Counted from the first letter of the stretch, positions 9,101 to 17,497 are shown. The stretch is 64,000 bases of DNA from Desulfotruncus arcticus DSM 17038 (GCF_900113335.1 NZ_FOOX01000013.1:111541-175540); one strand, 5' to 3'. The notes: a model not told the origin generated them from the sequence alone. Numbers and translations are program-made.

Positions 9101-9708
9101 GCTACAAAGTGGCTATGCGTGACCTGGAGATCAGAGGCGCGGGCAATTTGCTGGGTGCGGAACAGCATGGCCACATTGCAGCGGTTGGTTTTGACCTATA
9201 TTGCAGGCTTTTGGAAGAAGCTGTTCAGGAAGCAAGGGGCCAGAAGACAGAGCAGCCTGTGGAGACGGTGGTGGAACTGCCTGTTGAAGCATACATTCCT
9301 GAGGAGTATATTACTGATACCAATCAAAAGGTAGAACTTTACAGGCGAATTGCCGCCCTGAAAAAACCGGAAGAGGTTCCGGACCTGGAGGAGGAACTGG
9401 TTGACCGCTTTGGAGATTTGCCCCGGCAGGTGCAAAACCTGCTGAAGGTTGCCCGGATACGGGTTACGGCAGGCAGCTTGAAAATAAAATCTATCAGCAG
9501 GCAGCAGGGTTTTTACCGAATGGTATTTGCTTTCAACCATAACCTTACCGGTGATAAGTTAGTCAGGGTCGGGGAGAATTATGGGAATAAAGTGAAATTT
9601 AATAATACCGAAGAAGAGTTTGAAATTCGGTTAAAATACAGAGAAGCCGGGAGGACAATTGAAAGGCAGTTGGTTGATCTGGAACGGTTTTTAATGGATA
9701 TTAAGTGA
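6196..9708 (+). CDS. mfd: Transcription-repair coupling factor Mfd
   Basis: Removes RNA polymerase stalled at DNA lesions and recruits UvrAB. The 1170-residue length is normal. From the start: a UvrB-like module (about 10-350), the CarD-like RNA-polymerase interaction domain near 500-560 (VGDYVVHVNHGIGRYQG), the translocase core with Walker A GDVGYGKTE near 655 and DEEQ box near 755, the second motor domain with the QLRGRVGR motif, and the C-terminal TRCF domain. The start ATG has a weak GGTGGTG site. Intact. Confidence 0.97.
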   Translation: MKGLLSRIINTTEYAGLVKAFNTGRNQQQVFGLTGAQRNLLIAALVEDFNPAALVITNSEIEAGQVSDDLASLLPRVRVEQLPVYELLPYQVLAHGKEVISRRLSIMEALCRNEPLVVVAPVEALMRRLTPPDVFKSVVVDIAVGDRLETEELVRRLLVMGYERVDLVENAGHFSVRGGIVDIYPMTWETPVRLEFFDDEVDSIRLFEVGSQRSERKIYQCSVYPAREFIIPPEKWPMGRSAVKADFRIQQRKLARSGDAAALQFFEEHYGHQLEMLDNGVYFQGLEPFVPYFYPRASTLIDYLPASVPVYIDEPQKVKEVVQSIQRERSETYADLLTRGKILPGQLKGYIDWDALYEGIGSRRTAYFTFMPRQSPFIRPQNIVNLTAKSMHSFLGHTEMLAEEIKQWRRNGNAVVMLVTGQDRGRHLLDALRDEKIDVFYVSNLDQEVKPSNAVICHGQLSNGFELVNARLVVITEGEIFGQRRRKRREQPREGNRMEPFTDLKVGDYVVHVNHGIGRYQGIVPLDIGGIRKEYLLIKYSGEDKLYVPTDQVSLLQKYLGAEVDAPRLSRLGGAEWSRVKSRVREAVRDMAQELLALYAARETVYGYAFGADTVWQKEFEDAFPYEETADQVKAIEEVKRDMEGKRPMDRLLCGDVGYGKTEVALRAAFKAVMESKQVAVLVPTTILAQQHYNTFRERFSGYPVRVEMLSRFRSPREQRAIIKDLKEGRVDIVIGTHRLVQEDVLFKDLGLLVVDEEQRFGVAHKEKLKRMRTNVDVITLTATPIPRTLHMSLVGVRDTSLLETPPENRFPVQTYVLEEDPVLIREAIRRELGRGGQVFFVHNRVSDLDTIALWLKSLVPEARIICAHGQMREEELEQIMLDFIDGEYDMLVCTTIIESGLDIPNVNTLIVKDANNFGLAQLYQLRGRVGRANRLAYAYLTFRKDRVLNEVAEKRLSAIREFTELGSGYKVAMRDLEIRGAGNLLGAEQHGHIAAVGFDLYCRLLEEAVQEARGQKTEQPVETVVELPVEAYIPEEYITDTNQKVELYRRIAALKKPEEVPDLEEELVDRFGDLPRQVQNLLKVARIRVTAGSLKIKSISRQQGFYRMVFAFNHNLTGDKLVRVGENYGNKVKFNNTEEEFEIRLKYREAGRTIERQLVDLERFLMDIK

Positions 9709-9800
9709 GGAGTCAGTAGACAGGAGACAGAATGGAGAACAGTTTATCGTCTTGGTGTATTTTAGGATTCTGACTACTGACTACTGAATTCTGAATACTT
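9707..9800. repeat. Dispersed GGAGTCAG / CTGACTAC repeat, copy 1
   Basis: The segment begins with GAGGAGTCAG, continues with AGGAGACAGAATGG and GTTTATCG, and ends in inverted words CTGACTACTGA and CTGAATACTT. The same words in the same order occur at 18688-18766. It is non-coding and lies directly after mfd. Confidence 0.6.
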
Positions 9801-9820
9801 TAACCGGTAATTATAGTTTG

Positions 9821-9849
9821 TTGCTGTAGGTGTTTATTTGCTATATAAT
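9821..9849 (+). promoter_or_regulatory. Candidate sigma-A promoter of prsA
   Basis: A perfect TATAAT at 9844-9849 lies 17 bp after TTGCTG at 9821-9826, about 100 bases before the gene. A GGGCGGAC/GTCCGCCC hairpin lies between promoter and gene at about 9901-9920. Confidence 0.55.
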
Positions 9850-9945
9850 TGAATGAGTTGCTGCCACCGCAGGTGACGGTATTAATTAAAAATCATTGTA
9901 GGGCGGACGACTCGGTCCGCCCGGTGATTATTGGGAGGAGATAAT

Positions 9946-10986
9946 TTGCGTAAAAATATTTTTATTCTGGGATTGTTTATCATACTGGCTTCCACGATCC
10001 TCTGGGGTTGCGGAAGTAAAAACGTGGTGGCATCGGTTAACGGTGAAGATATTACCGTTCAAGAGCTGGACGAGCAGGTTGCCCTGATGAAAACAAATCT
10101 CGAGCAGCAGGGCTTCAGCTTTGAGGGGGACCAGGGTAAAGAATTGGAGCAAATGCTCCGCCAAAACCTTGTGGACCAGATGATCGACCAGAAGCTGGTG
10201 TTGCAGGATGCCGAAAAGAAGGGCATGATGCCCAGTGACAAGGAAGTCCAAGACCAAATTGACGAAATCAAAAAGCAGCTGGGCACCGAAGCTGATTTTA
10301 AAAAGTATTTAGCTGCCAACGGGGTCAATGAGACTAAATTAAATGATCTGTTCAGACAGCAGCTGGCCATGAACAATTTGCAGGAAAAAATAGTGTCTGA
10401 AGTTCCAGAGCCCACTGATGAGCAAATTAAAGCATACTATGAGCAAAATAAAACACAGTTCAGCCAGCCGGAGCAAAGACAGGTCAGTCACATTTTAATC
10501 GGTGTGGGTGATTATTCGAACGGCCAAAAACGTTCTGAAGTTGATGCCAAGGTGCTGGCCCTGCAAGTAGTCCAGAAAATCAAGGCCGGGGAAGATTTTG
10601 CCGAGCTGGCCAAAAAATATAGTGATGACCAGGGCAGTAAAGATAACGGCGGCCAATATCCGGCCTTTAGCAAAGGCAGTGGTTTTGTAGAGGAATTTGA
10701 AGATACCGCCTTTAACCTGAAACAAGGGGAGTATACTGTGGAGCCGGTTAAAACTACGTTTGGTTACCACATCATCCGCCTGGACGAAATTATTCCGGCT
10801 AAAACCCAGACACTGGAAGAGTCCAAAGACAGTATCATTTCTTCTCTGAACCAGGATGCGGTTAACCAAAAAACGGACGAATACCTGAAAAGCTTGCGGG
10901 ATAAAGCTAAAATTGTAAACAATGTTGAAAAGGATCAGCCCGAACAGGCTGATAAAGATGACAAAGATGATTCGACAAAAAAATAA
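9946..10986 (+). CDS. prsA: PrsA-like peptidyl-prolyl isomerase lipoprotein
   Basis: An extracytoplasmic folding chaperone of the parvulin type. The 346-residue product has a signal peptide ending in the lipobox-like LWGC near residue 22, a SurA-N-like helical domain (about 30-165) starting VNGEDITVQELDEQ, and a PpiC domain at about 178-290 (SHILIG...GGQYPAF...FGYHIIRLDE). The tail is rich in Lys and Asp. The TTG at 9946 is used because GGGAGGAG lies just upstream. In Bacillus a gene of this kind is not between mfd and spoVT, so this is a clade feature. Confidence 0.92.
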   Translation: MRKNIFILGLFIILASTILWGCGSKNVVASVNGEDITVQELDEQVALMKTNLEQQGFSFEGDQGKELEQMLRQNLVDQMIDQKLVLQDAEKKGMMPSDKEVQDQIDEIKKQLGTEADFKKYLAANGVNETKLNDLFRQQLAMNNLQEKIVSEVPEPTDEQIKAYYEQNKTQFSQPEQRQVSHILIGVGDYSNGQKRSEVDAKVLALQVVQKIKAGEDFAELAKKYSDDQGSKDNGGQYPAFSKGSGFVEEFEDTAFNLKQGEYTVEPVKTTFGYHIIRLDEIIPAKTQTLEESKDSIISSLNQDAVNQKTDEYLKSLRDKAKIVNNVEKDQPEQADKDDKDDSTKK

Positions 10987-11032
10987 CTGATTTTGGTTAA
11001 GTTGAAAATATTTTTTTGCTATTGGAAAAAAA

Positions 11033-11063
11033 TGAATAATTCCTTTCCTCCGGTTATATACTA
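11033..11063 (+). promoter_or_regulatory. Candidate sigma-G/F promoter of spoVT
   Basis: TGAATA at 11033-11038 and TATACTA at 11057-11063, 18 bp apart, match the sigma-G consensus (TGNATA, CATNNTA) except for one base. Bacillus spoVT is sigma-G dependent, so the prediction fits the family. Confidence 0.55.
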
Positions 11064-11119
11064 ACATAGAAGGTTTTTAGTCGTGATTATCTTCAGGTAA
11101 AGGAGGGAAGGGGCGGCTG

Positions 11120-11680
11120 ATGAAAGCAACCGGTATTGTGCGACGTATAGACGATCTTGGCAGGGTGGTTATTCCAAAGGAGATAAGAAGAACGCTTAGA
11201 ATCCGGGAAGGCGACCCCTTGGAAATCTTTGTTGACCGGGAAGGCGAAGTAATTTTAAAAAAATACTCTCCCATAGGTGAACTGGGTGATTTCGCCAAGG
11301 AATACGCTGATTCATTACACGAGGCTCTGGGCCATATTGCCTGTATAGCCGATCGGGATACCATTATTGCCGTTTCCGGTGCACCCAAAAAAGAATTTTT
11401 AAATAGACCAATCAGTACTGCCGTAGAAAAAGTAATGGAAGAGCGCAAGGCGGTAATAATCAATAATCCTGGCAAAGACCCCTATTGTAAGGAATGTTTG
11501 ATTACGGAGGACGGTGAATGCAAATATTCGGCGGAAGTCATAGCTCCGATAATATCTGAGGGAGATCCTATCGGGGCGGTGATTCTGGCTTCTCGGGAGA
11601 ACGATTTGATGATGGGAGAATTGGAATTGAAACTGGCTGAAACTGCGGCAGGGTTTCTGGCTAAACAAATGGAACAATAA
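11120..11680 (+). CDS. spoVT: Stage V sporulation protein T, transcription regulator
   Basis: An AbrB-like forespore regulator that modulates sigma-G genes. The 186-residue product has an N-terminal swapped-hairpin DNA-binding domain (residues 1-50, RRIDDLGRVVIPKEIRR) and a C-terminal GAF-like domain (about 55-180). AAAGGAGGG lies upstream of the ATG. It is flanked by a sigma-G-like promoter and a terminator, so is probably a single-gene unit. Full length. Confidence 0.96.
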   Translation: MKATGIVRRIDDLGRVVIPKEIRRTLRIREGDPLEIFVDREGEVILKKYSPIGELGDFAKEYADSLHEALGHIACIADRDTIIAVSGAPKKEFLNRPISTAVEKVMEERKAVIINNPGKDPYCKECLITEDGECKYSAEVIAPIISEGDPIGAVILASRENDLMMGELELKLAETAAGFLAKQMEQ

Positions 11681-11706
11681 AAACAGCCCCCAATGGGCTG
11701 TTTTTA
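11681..11706. terminator. Bidirectional terminator between spoVT and the convergent MCP-like gene
   Basis: AAACAGCCC and GGGCTGTTT form a perfect 9-bp stem around CCAAT, with T-runs on both strands. Confidence 0.85.
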
Positions 11707-11708
11707 TA

Positions 11709-12662
11709 TTACTTAAACAACGTCTGCATTTTTTGTTCCAATTTGCCGTTTGCCACAACAACGGCTTTTTCATAATTGTTGATCATTTGATTGGTATCCA
11801 TAATGACGTCCGTTAAATTTTGCAGCGCGCCGGACATTTGCGCCAGTTCCTGGGAAAGGTTTTGGATTCTGTTTTGAATATCCTGCAGCCGTTTTCCGGT
11901 GTTGGCGGTAGCCTCTTTGGTTTTATCGCTCATTTTTTGAATCTCCCCGGCAACAACAGAAAATCCTCTGCCGTGTTCTCCCGCGTGAGCGGCTTCAATG
12001 GTGGCATTGATGCCTAAAATAGTGGTTTTGCTGGCGATGTCGTTAATTAACCCGGTTACATTGGATATTTCATTGCTGGTGGAAGCAACCTCCGCCGAGT
12101 AGTTGCTGATATTTTGCACAATGGCAGACAACTGCCGGCTGTTGGCGGAAACATCGGTGATTTTCTCGGAAATACCGGTGACAATTTGCTGGAGAGGTTC
12201 CAGCGCTTCCCGGATAAATTCCGTACTTTGTTCAAATCTTATCCGGATAAATATCCCCCGGATATCTCCCCTTTCCCCTATAACCGGTACTCCGGCCATA
12301 ATGTAAGGCGTTGCGAATCTTTCATCAGTATAAGTTTTCGTTACGGGCTGCCCGGTGCTCAGTACTTGATCGGGTACACTACCGGGTATTATTTTGTCTC
12401 CCAACCCAAATATTGCTCCTTTGACACTGTCCTCACACCAGACCACCTGGTTTTGATCAAACAAGTAAAGACCGACACCGGGGTTGAGCGATGCCTTAAA
12501 AAAGGGCATGGCTGCTTTAATGCGGTCAATTATTGTTTCTTCGTTAATCAGCTTATCAATTGCCTGACCTTCATCTCCAACTGTTAATTGTTCATTTGGC
12601 ATTGCCAATTGTTCCCCGGGCACCGGATTGATTGTTTTCTTGATTAAGCCAAACACTTTCAA
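11709..12662 (-). CDS. Soluble methyl-accepting chemotaxis-like protein
   Basis: A 317-residue cytoplasmic receptor-like protein with no membrane segment. The N-terminal part (about 35-155) is a small sensor-like domain ending in GVPVIGERGDIRGIF. The C-terminal part is a short MCP coiled-coil signalling hairpin with the conserved tip region around EAAHAGEHGRGFSVVAGEI. A second protein with the same plan lies at 45327-46244. The start has GGGGATTG upstream. It is isolated between spoVT and mazG on the opposite strand. The ligand is unknown, and whether it signals to CheA is not evident here. Confidence 0.8.
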   Translation of the reverse strand: MKVFGLIKKTINPVPGEQLAMPNEQLTVGDEGQAIDKLINEETIIDRIKAAMPFFKASLNPGVGLYLFDQNQVVWCEDSVKGAIFGLGDKIIPGSVPDQVLSTGQPVTKTYTDERFATPYIMAGVPVIGERGDIRGIFIRIRFEQSTEFIREALEPLQQIVTGISEKITDVSANSRQLSAIVQNISNYSAEVASTSNEISNVTGLINDIASKTTILGINATIEAAHAGEHGRGFSVVAGEIQKMSDKTKEATANTGKRLQDIQNRIQNLSQELAQMSGALQNLTDVIMDTNQMINNYEKAVVVANGKLEQKMQTLFK

Positions 12663-12834
12663 TCCCCTCCAGAATGTTTTTTAAGCGATGTTTCATAAAA
12701 ACAAACATTGGATAAATCTTGCCAAAAACCTTTTTTAAAACTATTGATTTTGTTATTGTTAAAGGAAATCAGTAAAATTTGTGGTAATTGGTAAGGATAA
12801 CAGTAAGAGATTGCCTAGCAGGAGGTTCTTTAAA

Positions 12835-14316
12835 TTGGCGGGAACGATCACCGTAGTTGGTTTGGGACCGGGCGGTAAGGATGCACTGCCTCAGGCCAAC
12901 ATTAATGCTTTAAAAAATGCGTCCAAATTATACTTGCGCACGGAAATACACCCTGTTGTTGATTGGATCAAAGAACAAAGCATATTATTCGAATCCTTTG
13001 ATAAATATTATCAAAAGGCCGGAAGTTTTGAAGAGGTTTACCGGCTGATCGCCGATGATATTATCGCTGCCGCTGATTCCTGTCCGGTGGTGTATGCCGT
13101 TCCAGGGCACCCGCTGGTGGCGGAGACAGCGGTTGGATTGATCTTGCAAGAGTCGGACCGCAGGGGGATTAAAGTTAATATTGTACCGGCTATGAGTTTT
13201 TTAGACGCTATCTATGCATTGTTAAGGATAGATCCGGTGCAGGGTATGCAAATTGCGGACTGCTTACAGCCTGATCAATTGAGCTTGAACCCGAAGACTG
13301 CTGCGGTGGTTGTTCAGGTATACAACCGTCTGGTAGCGTCGGACTTAAAACTTACTTTGCTGGATATCTACCCTGCCGGTCACGCAGTGTTTTTGGTGCG
13401 GGCTGCAGGTGTTCCCGGCCGGGAAATGGTTGAGCAATTGCCGCTTTATACTGTTGACCGTGTTGATTGGATTGATCATCTTACCAGCTTGTATATTCCC
13501 CCTGTTGATGCTGATTTGTACAAGGGCGCAAGCCGGTATCCACTGGACGAACTGGTGGAAATAATGGATAAGCTGCGTGGAAAAAACGGCTGCCCGTGGG
13601 ATCGTGAACAGGACCACCATACCCTGACTCCTTACCTGCTGGAGGAAACATATGAGGTGCTGGAAGCCATTCAGCAGGAAGATATGTATAAAATATGTGA
13701 AGAATTGGGAGACTTATTACTACAAATTGTCTTTCATGCCCAGATAGCAAAAGAGAAAGAAATATTCGACATCAATGATGTGGTTGACGGCATCAGCCAG
13801 AAAATGATCCGCCGCCATCCCCATGTTTTTGGCGATATCAGCGTTAAGAACAGCGCTGAAGTGCTGGTTAACTGGGATAAAATTAAAAAAACCGAAAAGG
13901 ATGGTGATACCGGTCATAATCAATCTATACTCGACGGGGTGCCCTGCGGGTTACCGTCCCTGTCTCGTTCGTTAAAAGTACAGGCGAAGGCTGCGCGGGT
14001 AGGTTTTGACTGGCCTGATTTCAGGGGCGCTCTGGACAAGGTTAAGGAAGAGCTCAGAGAATGGGAGGAGGCGCTGGATAGTGGCATCCGGGAAGATATT
14101 GAAAATGAGGCGGGAGATGTCCTGTTCGCGGTGGTAAACACCGCCAGACTGGCTGGTATTGATCCTGAAGTTGCTCTTTTAGCTTCCATAGGTAAATTTA
14201 CCCGGCGTTTTAAATACATTGAACAGAGTGCTTCCTTAATGAACAAAAATTTGGCTGAAATGTCATTAGAAGAAATGGACAGACTATGGAACGAGAAAAA
14301 AAAAGATGAAAAATAG
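12835..14316 (+). CDS. mazG: MazG with N-terminal tetrapyrrole methylase-like domain (YabN type)
   Basis: A two-domain 493-residue protein. Residues about 1-220 resemble the SAM-dependent tetrapyrrole (corrin/porphyrin) methylase fold, with GLGPGGKDAL near the start and a YAVPGHPLVAE loop. Residues about 230-490 are a double MazG nucleoside-triphosphate pyrophosphohydrolase module (CPWDREQDHHTL, EELGDLLLQIVFHA, ENEAGDVLFAVVN). The family removes non-canonical NTPs. The TTG at 12835 follows GGAGG by 9 bases and gives MAGTITVVGLGPGG, the usual start. Same fusion as Bacillus YabN. Confidence 0.94.
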   Translation: MAGTITVVGLGPGGKDALPQANINALKNASKLYLRTEIHPVVDWIKEQSILFESFDKYYQKAGSFEEVYRLIADDIIAAADSCPVVYAVPGHPLVAETAVGLILQESDRRGIKVNIVPAMSFLDAIYALLRIDPVQGMQIADCLQPDQLSLNPKTAAVVVQVYNRLVASDLKLTLLDIYPAGHAVFLVRAAGVPGREMVEQLPLYTVDRVDWIDHLTSLYIPPVDADLYKGASRYPLDELVEIMDKLRGKNGCPWDREQDHHTLTPYLLEETYEVLEAIQQEDMYKICEELGDLLLQIVFHAQIAKEKEIFDINDVVDGISQKMIRRHPHVFGDISVKNSAEVLVNWDKIKKTEKDGDTGHNQSILDGVPCGLPSLSRSLKVQAKAARVGFDWPDFRGALDKVKEELREWEEALDSGIREDIENEAGDVLFAVVNTARLAGIDPEVALLASIGKFTRRFKYIEQSASLMNKNLAEMSLEEMDRLWNEKKKDEK

Positions 14317-14415
14317 AAAAAATGTAGGAAAAATTTACTGTTTAGAAGGAACTTGAAGTTAGATAGCGAATAGTTTAGAGCATGTTACCACGTTTAATTT
14401 TTGAGGGGGGTATCC

Positions 14416-14688
14416 ATGAACAAAGCAGAACTGATTGCCAGTGTGGCAGAAAAGGCAGAACTGACCAAAAAGGACGCAGAAAAAGCTGTTGGGGCATTTT
14501 TAGCAAGTATTGAAGAAGCCCTCATAAACGGTGATAAGGTCCAATTGGTTGGGTTCGGGACTTTTGAAGTAAGGGAGCGGGCCGCCCGCAAAGGCCGCAA
14601 TCCGCAAACCGGTGAGGAAATAGATATTGCAGCGGCTAAGGTGCCGGTGTTTAAAGCCGGTAAAGCTTTGCGCGAAGCCATTTCCTAA
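14416..14688 (+). CDS. hup: DNA-binding protein HU
   Basis: A 90-residue histone-like protein with the family start MNKAELI, the DNA-contact signature [18 protein letters not shown] around residue 46, and a KAGKALREA end. It bends and compacts DNA as a dimer. The ATG at 14416 follows GAGGGGGG by 5 bases. It sits between mazG and rqcP, with rqcP 26 bases downstream, probably one transcript. Confidence 0.97.
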   Translation: MNKAELIASVAEKAELTKKDAEKAVGAFLASIEEALINGDKVQLVGFGTFEVRERAARKGRNPQTGEEIDIAAAKVPVFKAGKALREAIS

Positions 14689-14714
14689 ATTAACAGATAA
14701 GGTAGAGGCATTTT

Positions 14715-14975
14715 TTGAGATTAGACAAGTTTTTAAAAGTATCCCGTATAATTAAACGCCGTACTCTGGCTAAGGAAGTATGTGACCGGCAGCAGGTAAT
14801 GGTTAACGGCAGAATCGCTAAGGCCGGAACAGTTGTTGAGACCGGTGATGTGATTGAAATTTCATTGGGTCAGCGACGGGTTAAGGTCAGGATTGCTGAA
14901 GTGCGGGAAACAATTCCTGCAAGCCAGGCCAAAGATTTGTATGAATTAATTGAAGATTTTAGGTTGAAGGAATAA
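14715..14975 (+). CDS. rqcP: S4-domain RNA-binding protein RqcP (YabO)
   Basis: An 86-residue Hsp15-like S4 protein (RLDKFLKVSRIIKRRT at the start, RVKVRIAEV near the middle). In Bacillus RqcP binds stalled 50S subunits and helps RqcH add C-terminal alanine tails. The start is TTG with GTAGAGG upstream. Position after mazG matches Bacillus yabO. A terminator follows at 14978. Confidence 0.93.
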   Translation: MRLDKFLKVSRIIKRRTLAKEVCDRQQVMVNGRIAKAGTVVETGDVIEISLGQRRVKVRIAEVRETIPASQAKDLYELIEDFRLKE

Positions 14976-14977
14976 GT

Positions 14978-15000
14978 AAGGTCCCAAGGGGCCTTTTTTA
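14978..15000 (+). terminator. Terminator after rqcP
   Basis: AAGGTCCC/GGGGCCTT stem with one wobble pair and a two-base loop, followed by TTTTTT. Confidence 0.75.
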
Positions 15001-15132
15001 TTTTGTTTAAAAAGCATTTACGAGTATATGACAGCAAGACTATTTAAGACTTAGAAATACCATTATATTTTAAATATTTGACGTTTGACCTAATATGGTA
15101 ACATTAACAATAAATGGATTGGGGGACTGGTA

Positions 15133-15417
15133 ATGTTACCTTCAGGTCATAATTATCAAAAGCTGGGTGATGTCTGGGCTGTATTACCACGGTTAAACCT
15201 GATTCATAAGCGAGGGCGAAAATTAACCGGGTGGTTAATTGATAAGTTTGGCTGCTTAATGGCGGTTTACGTTAATTGCCGTGTAAATTTTCCGGATTCC
15301 CTTCCCCTGGCGGCTTGCCCTGGCTTGGAAGTGCCATCGTACGCCGGAGGACTTCGCTGTGAAGGTGCGGCGCGTTTAAAAGGAGTGCTGAACTACTTTA
15401 CCAGGGGGCCTGACTAG
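15133..15417 (+). CDS. Small hypothetical protein between rqcP and the SpoIID-like gene
   Basis: A 94-residue reading frame starting at ATG after GGGGGACTGGTA. The product is basic in the middle, with a hydrophobic patch (KFGCLMAVYVNC) and four cysteines, but no known family was recognised. Support is the ribosome site, the position in a sporulation cluster and a length longer than chance. It could be spurious. Confidence 0.4.
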   Translation: MLPSGHNYQKLGDVWAVLPRLNLIHKRGRKLTGWLIDKFGCLMAVYVNCRVNFPDSLPLAACPGLEVPSYAGGLRCEGAARLKGVLNYFTRGPD

Positions 15418-15431
15418 CAGAAAATGAAAAA

Positions 15432-15476
15432 GGGGTTGGGAACGGACGGCCCTGCCTACCGTCCGAGAATGTCCCC
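15432..15476. repeat. Nested GGGG/CCCC and CGGACGG/CCGTCCG palindrome
   Basis: CGGACGG at 15443-15449 pairs with CCGTCCG at 15459-15465. GGGG at 15432-15435 and CCCC at 15473-15476 enclose it. There is no T-tract on the + strand. It resembles the other GGGAC/GTCCC elements. Confidence 0.5.
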
Positions 15477-15541
15477 AGTTATAGAATAATTTGCAACCTC
15501 CCCACAAAAGATATAGAAAAATAATAGCGGGAGGGATGGTT

Positions 15542-16489
15542 TTGCGGTATATCAAAATTATAGCGGCGTTAGTAGTTGTTTTGGGGCTGTTATGGGCATG
15601 CAACTTCGGCCCCCAGCGCAAACCTTTGGAACGTGTTCCAGGTGCGCCCGACAAAGAGCCGACAATTAGTCTTTATGTCAACGATAAAGGCACCAAGGAG
15701 AATATTAAGTTGGAAGATTACCTGGCCGGTGTGGTGGCCGCGGAAATGGAACCTACCTGGCCAATAAACGCATTAGCTGCCCAGGCTATTGTTGCCCGGA
15801 CATTCACCATGGAGAATATCCAGGCAGGGCGGGTTAAAGAGTTGCATGGGACAGATGCATCCACCAGCGTTGAGGAATTTCAAGCTTACGACCCTTCCCG
15901 TATCAATGATAACGTGCGCAAAGCAGTTAAAATGACCCGGGGCAAGGTTATTACTTATCAAAACAGCTATATCAAGGGATGGTTTTCAGCCTGCGACGGT
16001 GGCATTTCCGCCTCAGCCCAGGAGGGGCTTGGGTACAATAAAGAGCCCACAAAGTATATTAAGGCTGGTGCGCGGGACGGTTGCCTGGCGGTAACCGTAC
16101 CGGAAAACAGAGACTGGCATGCTGAAATACCATTGGATCGCGTGCGTGAGGCAGTCAGAAAAATCAATGGAACTGATCCTGGTAACGTTAATGCGGTAAA
16201 GATAACTGAAAGGGGGCCTTCAGGAAGAGTCACCAAATTTCAAATTGGCTCTGCAACAGTTAGCGGCCCTGAGTTAAGACTTGCCCTTGGCAGCGAACAA
16301 GTTCGTTCCACACTTATTTCCCGCGCTGAAGTTCAAGGGAATAATCTATTACTTGTGGGGAACGGGTTCGGTCATGGAGTTGGGTTATGCCAGTGGGGCA
16401 GCCAAAAAATGGCCAACGAAGGGAAAGACCCTGAGGAGATAATTAAATTTTATTTTAGGGACGTTAAAATACAGAAACTATGGGATTAA
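15542..16489 (+). CDS. SpoIID/LytB-domain protein
   Basis: SpoIID-family proteins cut peptidoglycan glycan strands (lytic transglycosylase) during engulfment or enhance amidases. The 315-residue product has an N-terminal membrane or lipoprotein signal (residues about 3-20, ending LLWAC), then the SpoIID domain with EDYLAGVVAAEMEPTWP near 60-76, whose Glu in AAEM corresponds to the catalytic residue, AAQAIVARTF, and a C-terminal GNGFGHGVGLCQWG motif. The TTG at 15542 is preferred since GGGAGGG ends 6 bases before it, while the ATG at 15536 abuts that site. Whether this is spoIID itself or a paralog cannot be told. Confidence 0.9.
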   Translation: MRYIKIIAALVVVLGLLWACNFGPQRKPLERVPGAPDKEPTISLYVNDKGTKENIKLEDYLAGVVAAEMEPTWPINALAAQAIVARTFTMENIQAGRVKELHGTDASTSVEEFQAYDPSRINDNVRKAVKMTRGKVITYQNSYIKGWFSACDGGISASAQEGLGYNKEPTKYIKAGARDGCLAVTVPENRDWHAEIPLDRVREAVRKINGTDPGNVNAVKITERGPSGRVTKFQIGSATVSGPELRLALGSEQVRSTLISRAEVQGNNLLLVGNGFGHGVGLCQWGSQKMANEGKDPEEIIKFYFRDVKIQKLWD

Positions 16490-16504
16490 CAGATATTTAG
16501 GTTT

Positions 16505-16532
16505 AAGGTGGTCCTGACGGGACCACCTTTTT
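16505..16532 (+). terminator. Terminator after the SpoIID-like gene
   Basis: AAGGTGGTCC pairs with GGACCACCTT around a short loop, followed by TTTTT. Confidence 0.88.
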
Positions 16533-16560
16533 GCATATTCCCGGCTAAACGGCATAGATA
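16533..16560 (+). promoter_or_regulatory. Candidate sigma-E promoter of yabP
   Basis: GCATATT at 16533-16539 fits the sigma-E -35 consensus KMATATT fully. CATAGATA at 16553-16560 fits six of eight positions of CATACANT, with 13 bp between them. Bacillus yabPQ is sigma-E dependent. The transcript would start near 16567, which argues against the ATG at 16565 and for the GTG at 16604 as start of yabP. Confidence 0.55.
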
Positions 16561-16603
16561 TGATATGAAAGGTTACCCGTATTCGGGCCGGGAGGTGAAA
16601 CTG

Positions 16604-16891
16604 GTGGTGGAACAAAAGCAGGAATACAGCAACCGGTTGACCCTTACCGAAAGGAGCCACCTGGTGGTTCAAGGAGTAGAGCATGTTGGGAAATTTAACG
16701 AAAGGGAAATTAACCTTGATACTAACTTGGGATTTTTGGTGCTGAGAGGTGAGGGGTTACATATCACTAATCTAGACCTGGAAACAAAAAATATGGTCGT
16801 CGAAGGCCGGATATTTGCTCTTGAATTTTTTGAACGGAAAAGTGGCAAGGGTGTAAGGGGTAAAGGAATGCTGGATAGAATTTTTAAATAA
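16604..16891 (+). CDS. yabP: Sporulation protein YabP
   Basis: A 95-residue protein of the YabP family (ERSHLVVQGVEHVGKFNE, LGFLVLRGEGLHITNLDLE, then a VVEGRIFALEF strand). YabP is a mother-cell protein needed for cortex formation and sporulation in Bacillus. The GTG at 16604 lies 8 bases after GGGAGG; a longer form from an upstream ATG would begin at the predicted transcription start. yabQ follows after 43 bases. Confidence 0.9.
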   Translation: MVEQKQEYSNRLTLTERSHLVVQGVEHVGKFNEREINLDTNLGFLVLRGEGLHITNLDLETKNMVVEGRIFALEFFERKSGKGVRGKGMLDRIFK

Positions 16892-16934
16892 CCACCGGGT
16901 GGTGCGCCGCACGGCATAACTGGAGGTAGTAGGT

Positions 16935-17495
16935 GTGACGGAGACGGTAACCAACCAGTTTATGGTGTTTTTTTATACAATTTTGACCGGAATTCTGGCC
17001 GGTCTTTTCTATGATGTATATGCCGGGCTGGGACAGGTGCTCAGATTAAGAAAAGTCGGGGTCCTGGTGGGCGATATTATTTTTTGGCTGCTGCTTACCC
17101 CTGCAGTATATGCTTTGCTGCTTTATTTCAATCAAGGTGAAGTAAGGTTTTTTATTTTGATTGGGTTTGTTCTGGGTACAGGTAGTTATTTTTTTATTTC
17201 CAAACGCACGGTAAGGGGCTTGATTGTTGATATTATTAAGCAGGTAATCAAATTTTTCCGGTTGGCTGCCATGGTTTTTTGCTGGACAGCAATGGTGGCG
17301 GTGTTCCCATTCAAGGTACTGTACATGGCGGTAGTCTTTCCTTTCAGAATGCTGGGCGCGGGGATGGGATTAGCCGCCCGGGGCGCCGGGGCCGGGCTCA
17401 GGTTTATCATACCGGCGCCGGTTAAAAGGCTGATTAAAAAAGTGGTTGGTAAAGCTGTCAACTTGCTGAAAAAAATAAAAAAGCCAAGGCCATAA
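16935..17495 (+). CDS. yabQ: Spore cortex biosynthesis membrane protein YabQ
   Basis: A 186-residue integral membrane protein with about five hydrophobic helices (residues about 8-27, 42-62, 68-90, 105-125, 125-150). The family signature is the start with FYTILTGILAGLFYDVY and the basic tail. YabQ is required for spore cortex formation. The start is GTG with GGAGGTAG upstream. Cotranscribed with yabP. Confidence 0.92.
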   Translation: MTETVTNQFMVFFYTILTGILAGLFYDVYAGLGQVLRLRKVGVLVGDIIFWLLLTPAVYALLLYFNQGEVRFFILIGFVLGTGSYFFISKRTVRGLIVDIIKQVIKFFRLAAMVFCWTAMVAVFPFKVLYMAVVFPFRMLGAGMGLAARGAGAGLRFIIPAPVKRLIKKVVGKAVNLLKKIKKPRP

Positions 17496-17497
17496 AA

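Noticed and set aside
6505..9540. Long minus-strand frames inside mfd
   Set aside because: They are opposite-strand shadows of a strongly conserved gene, with no ribosome sites and no recognisable domain.
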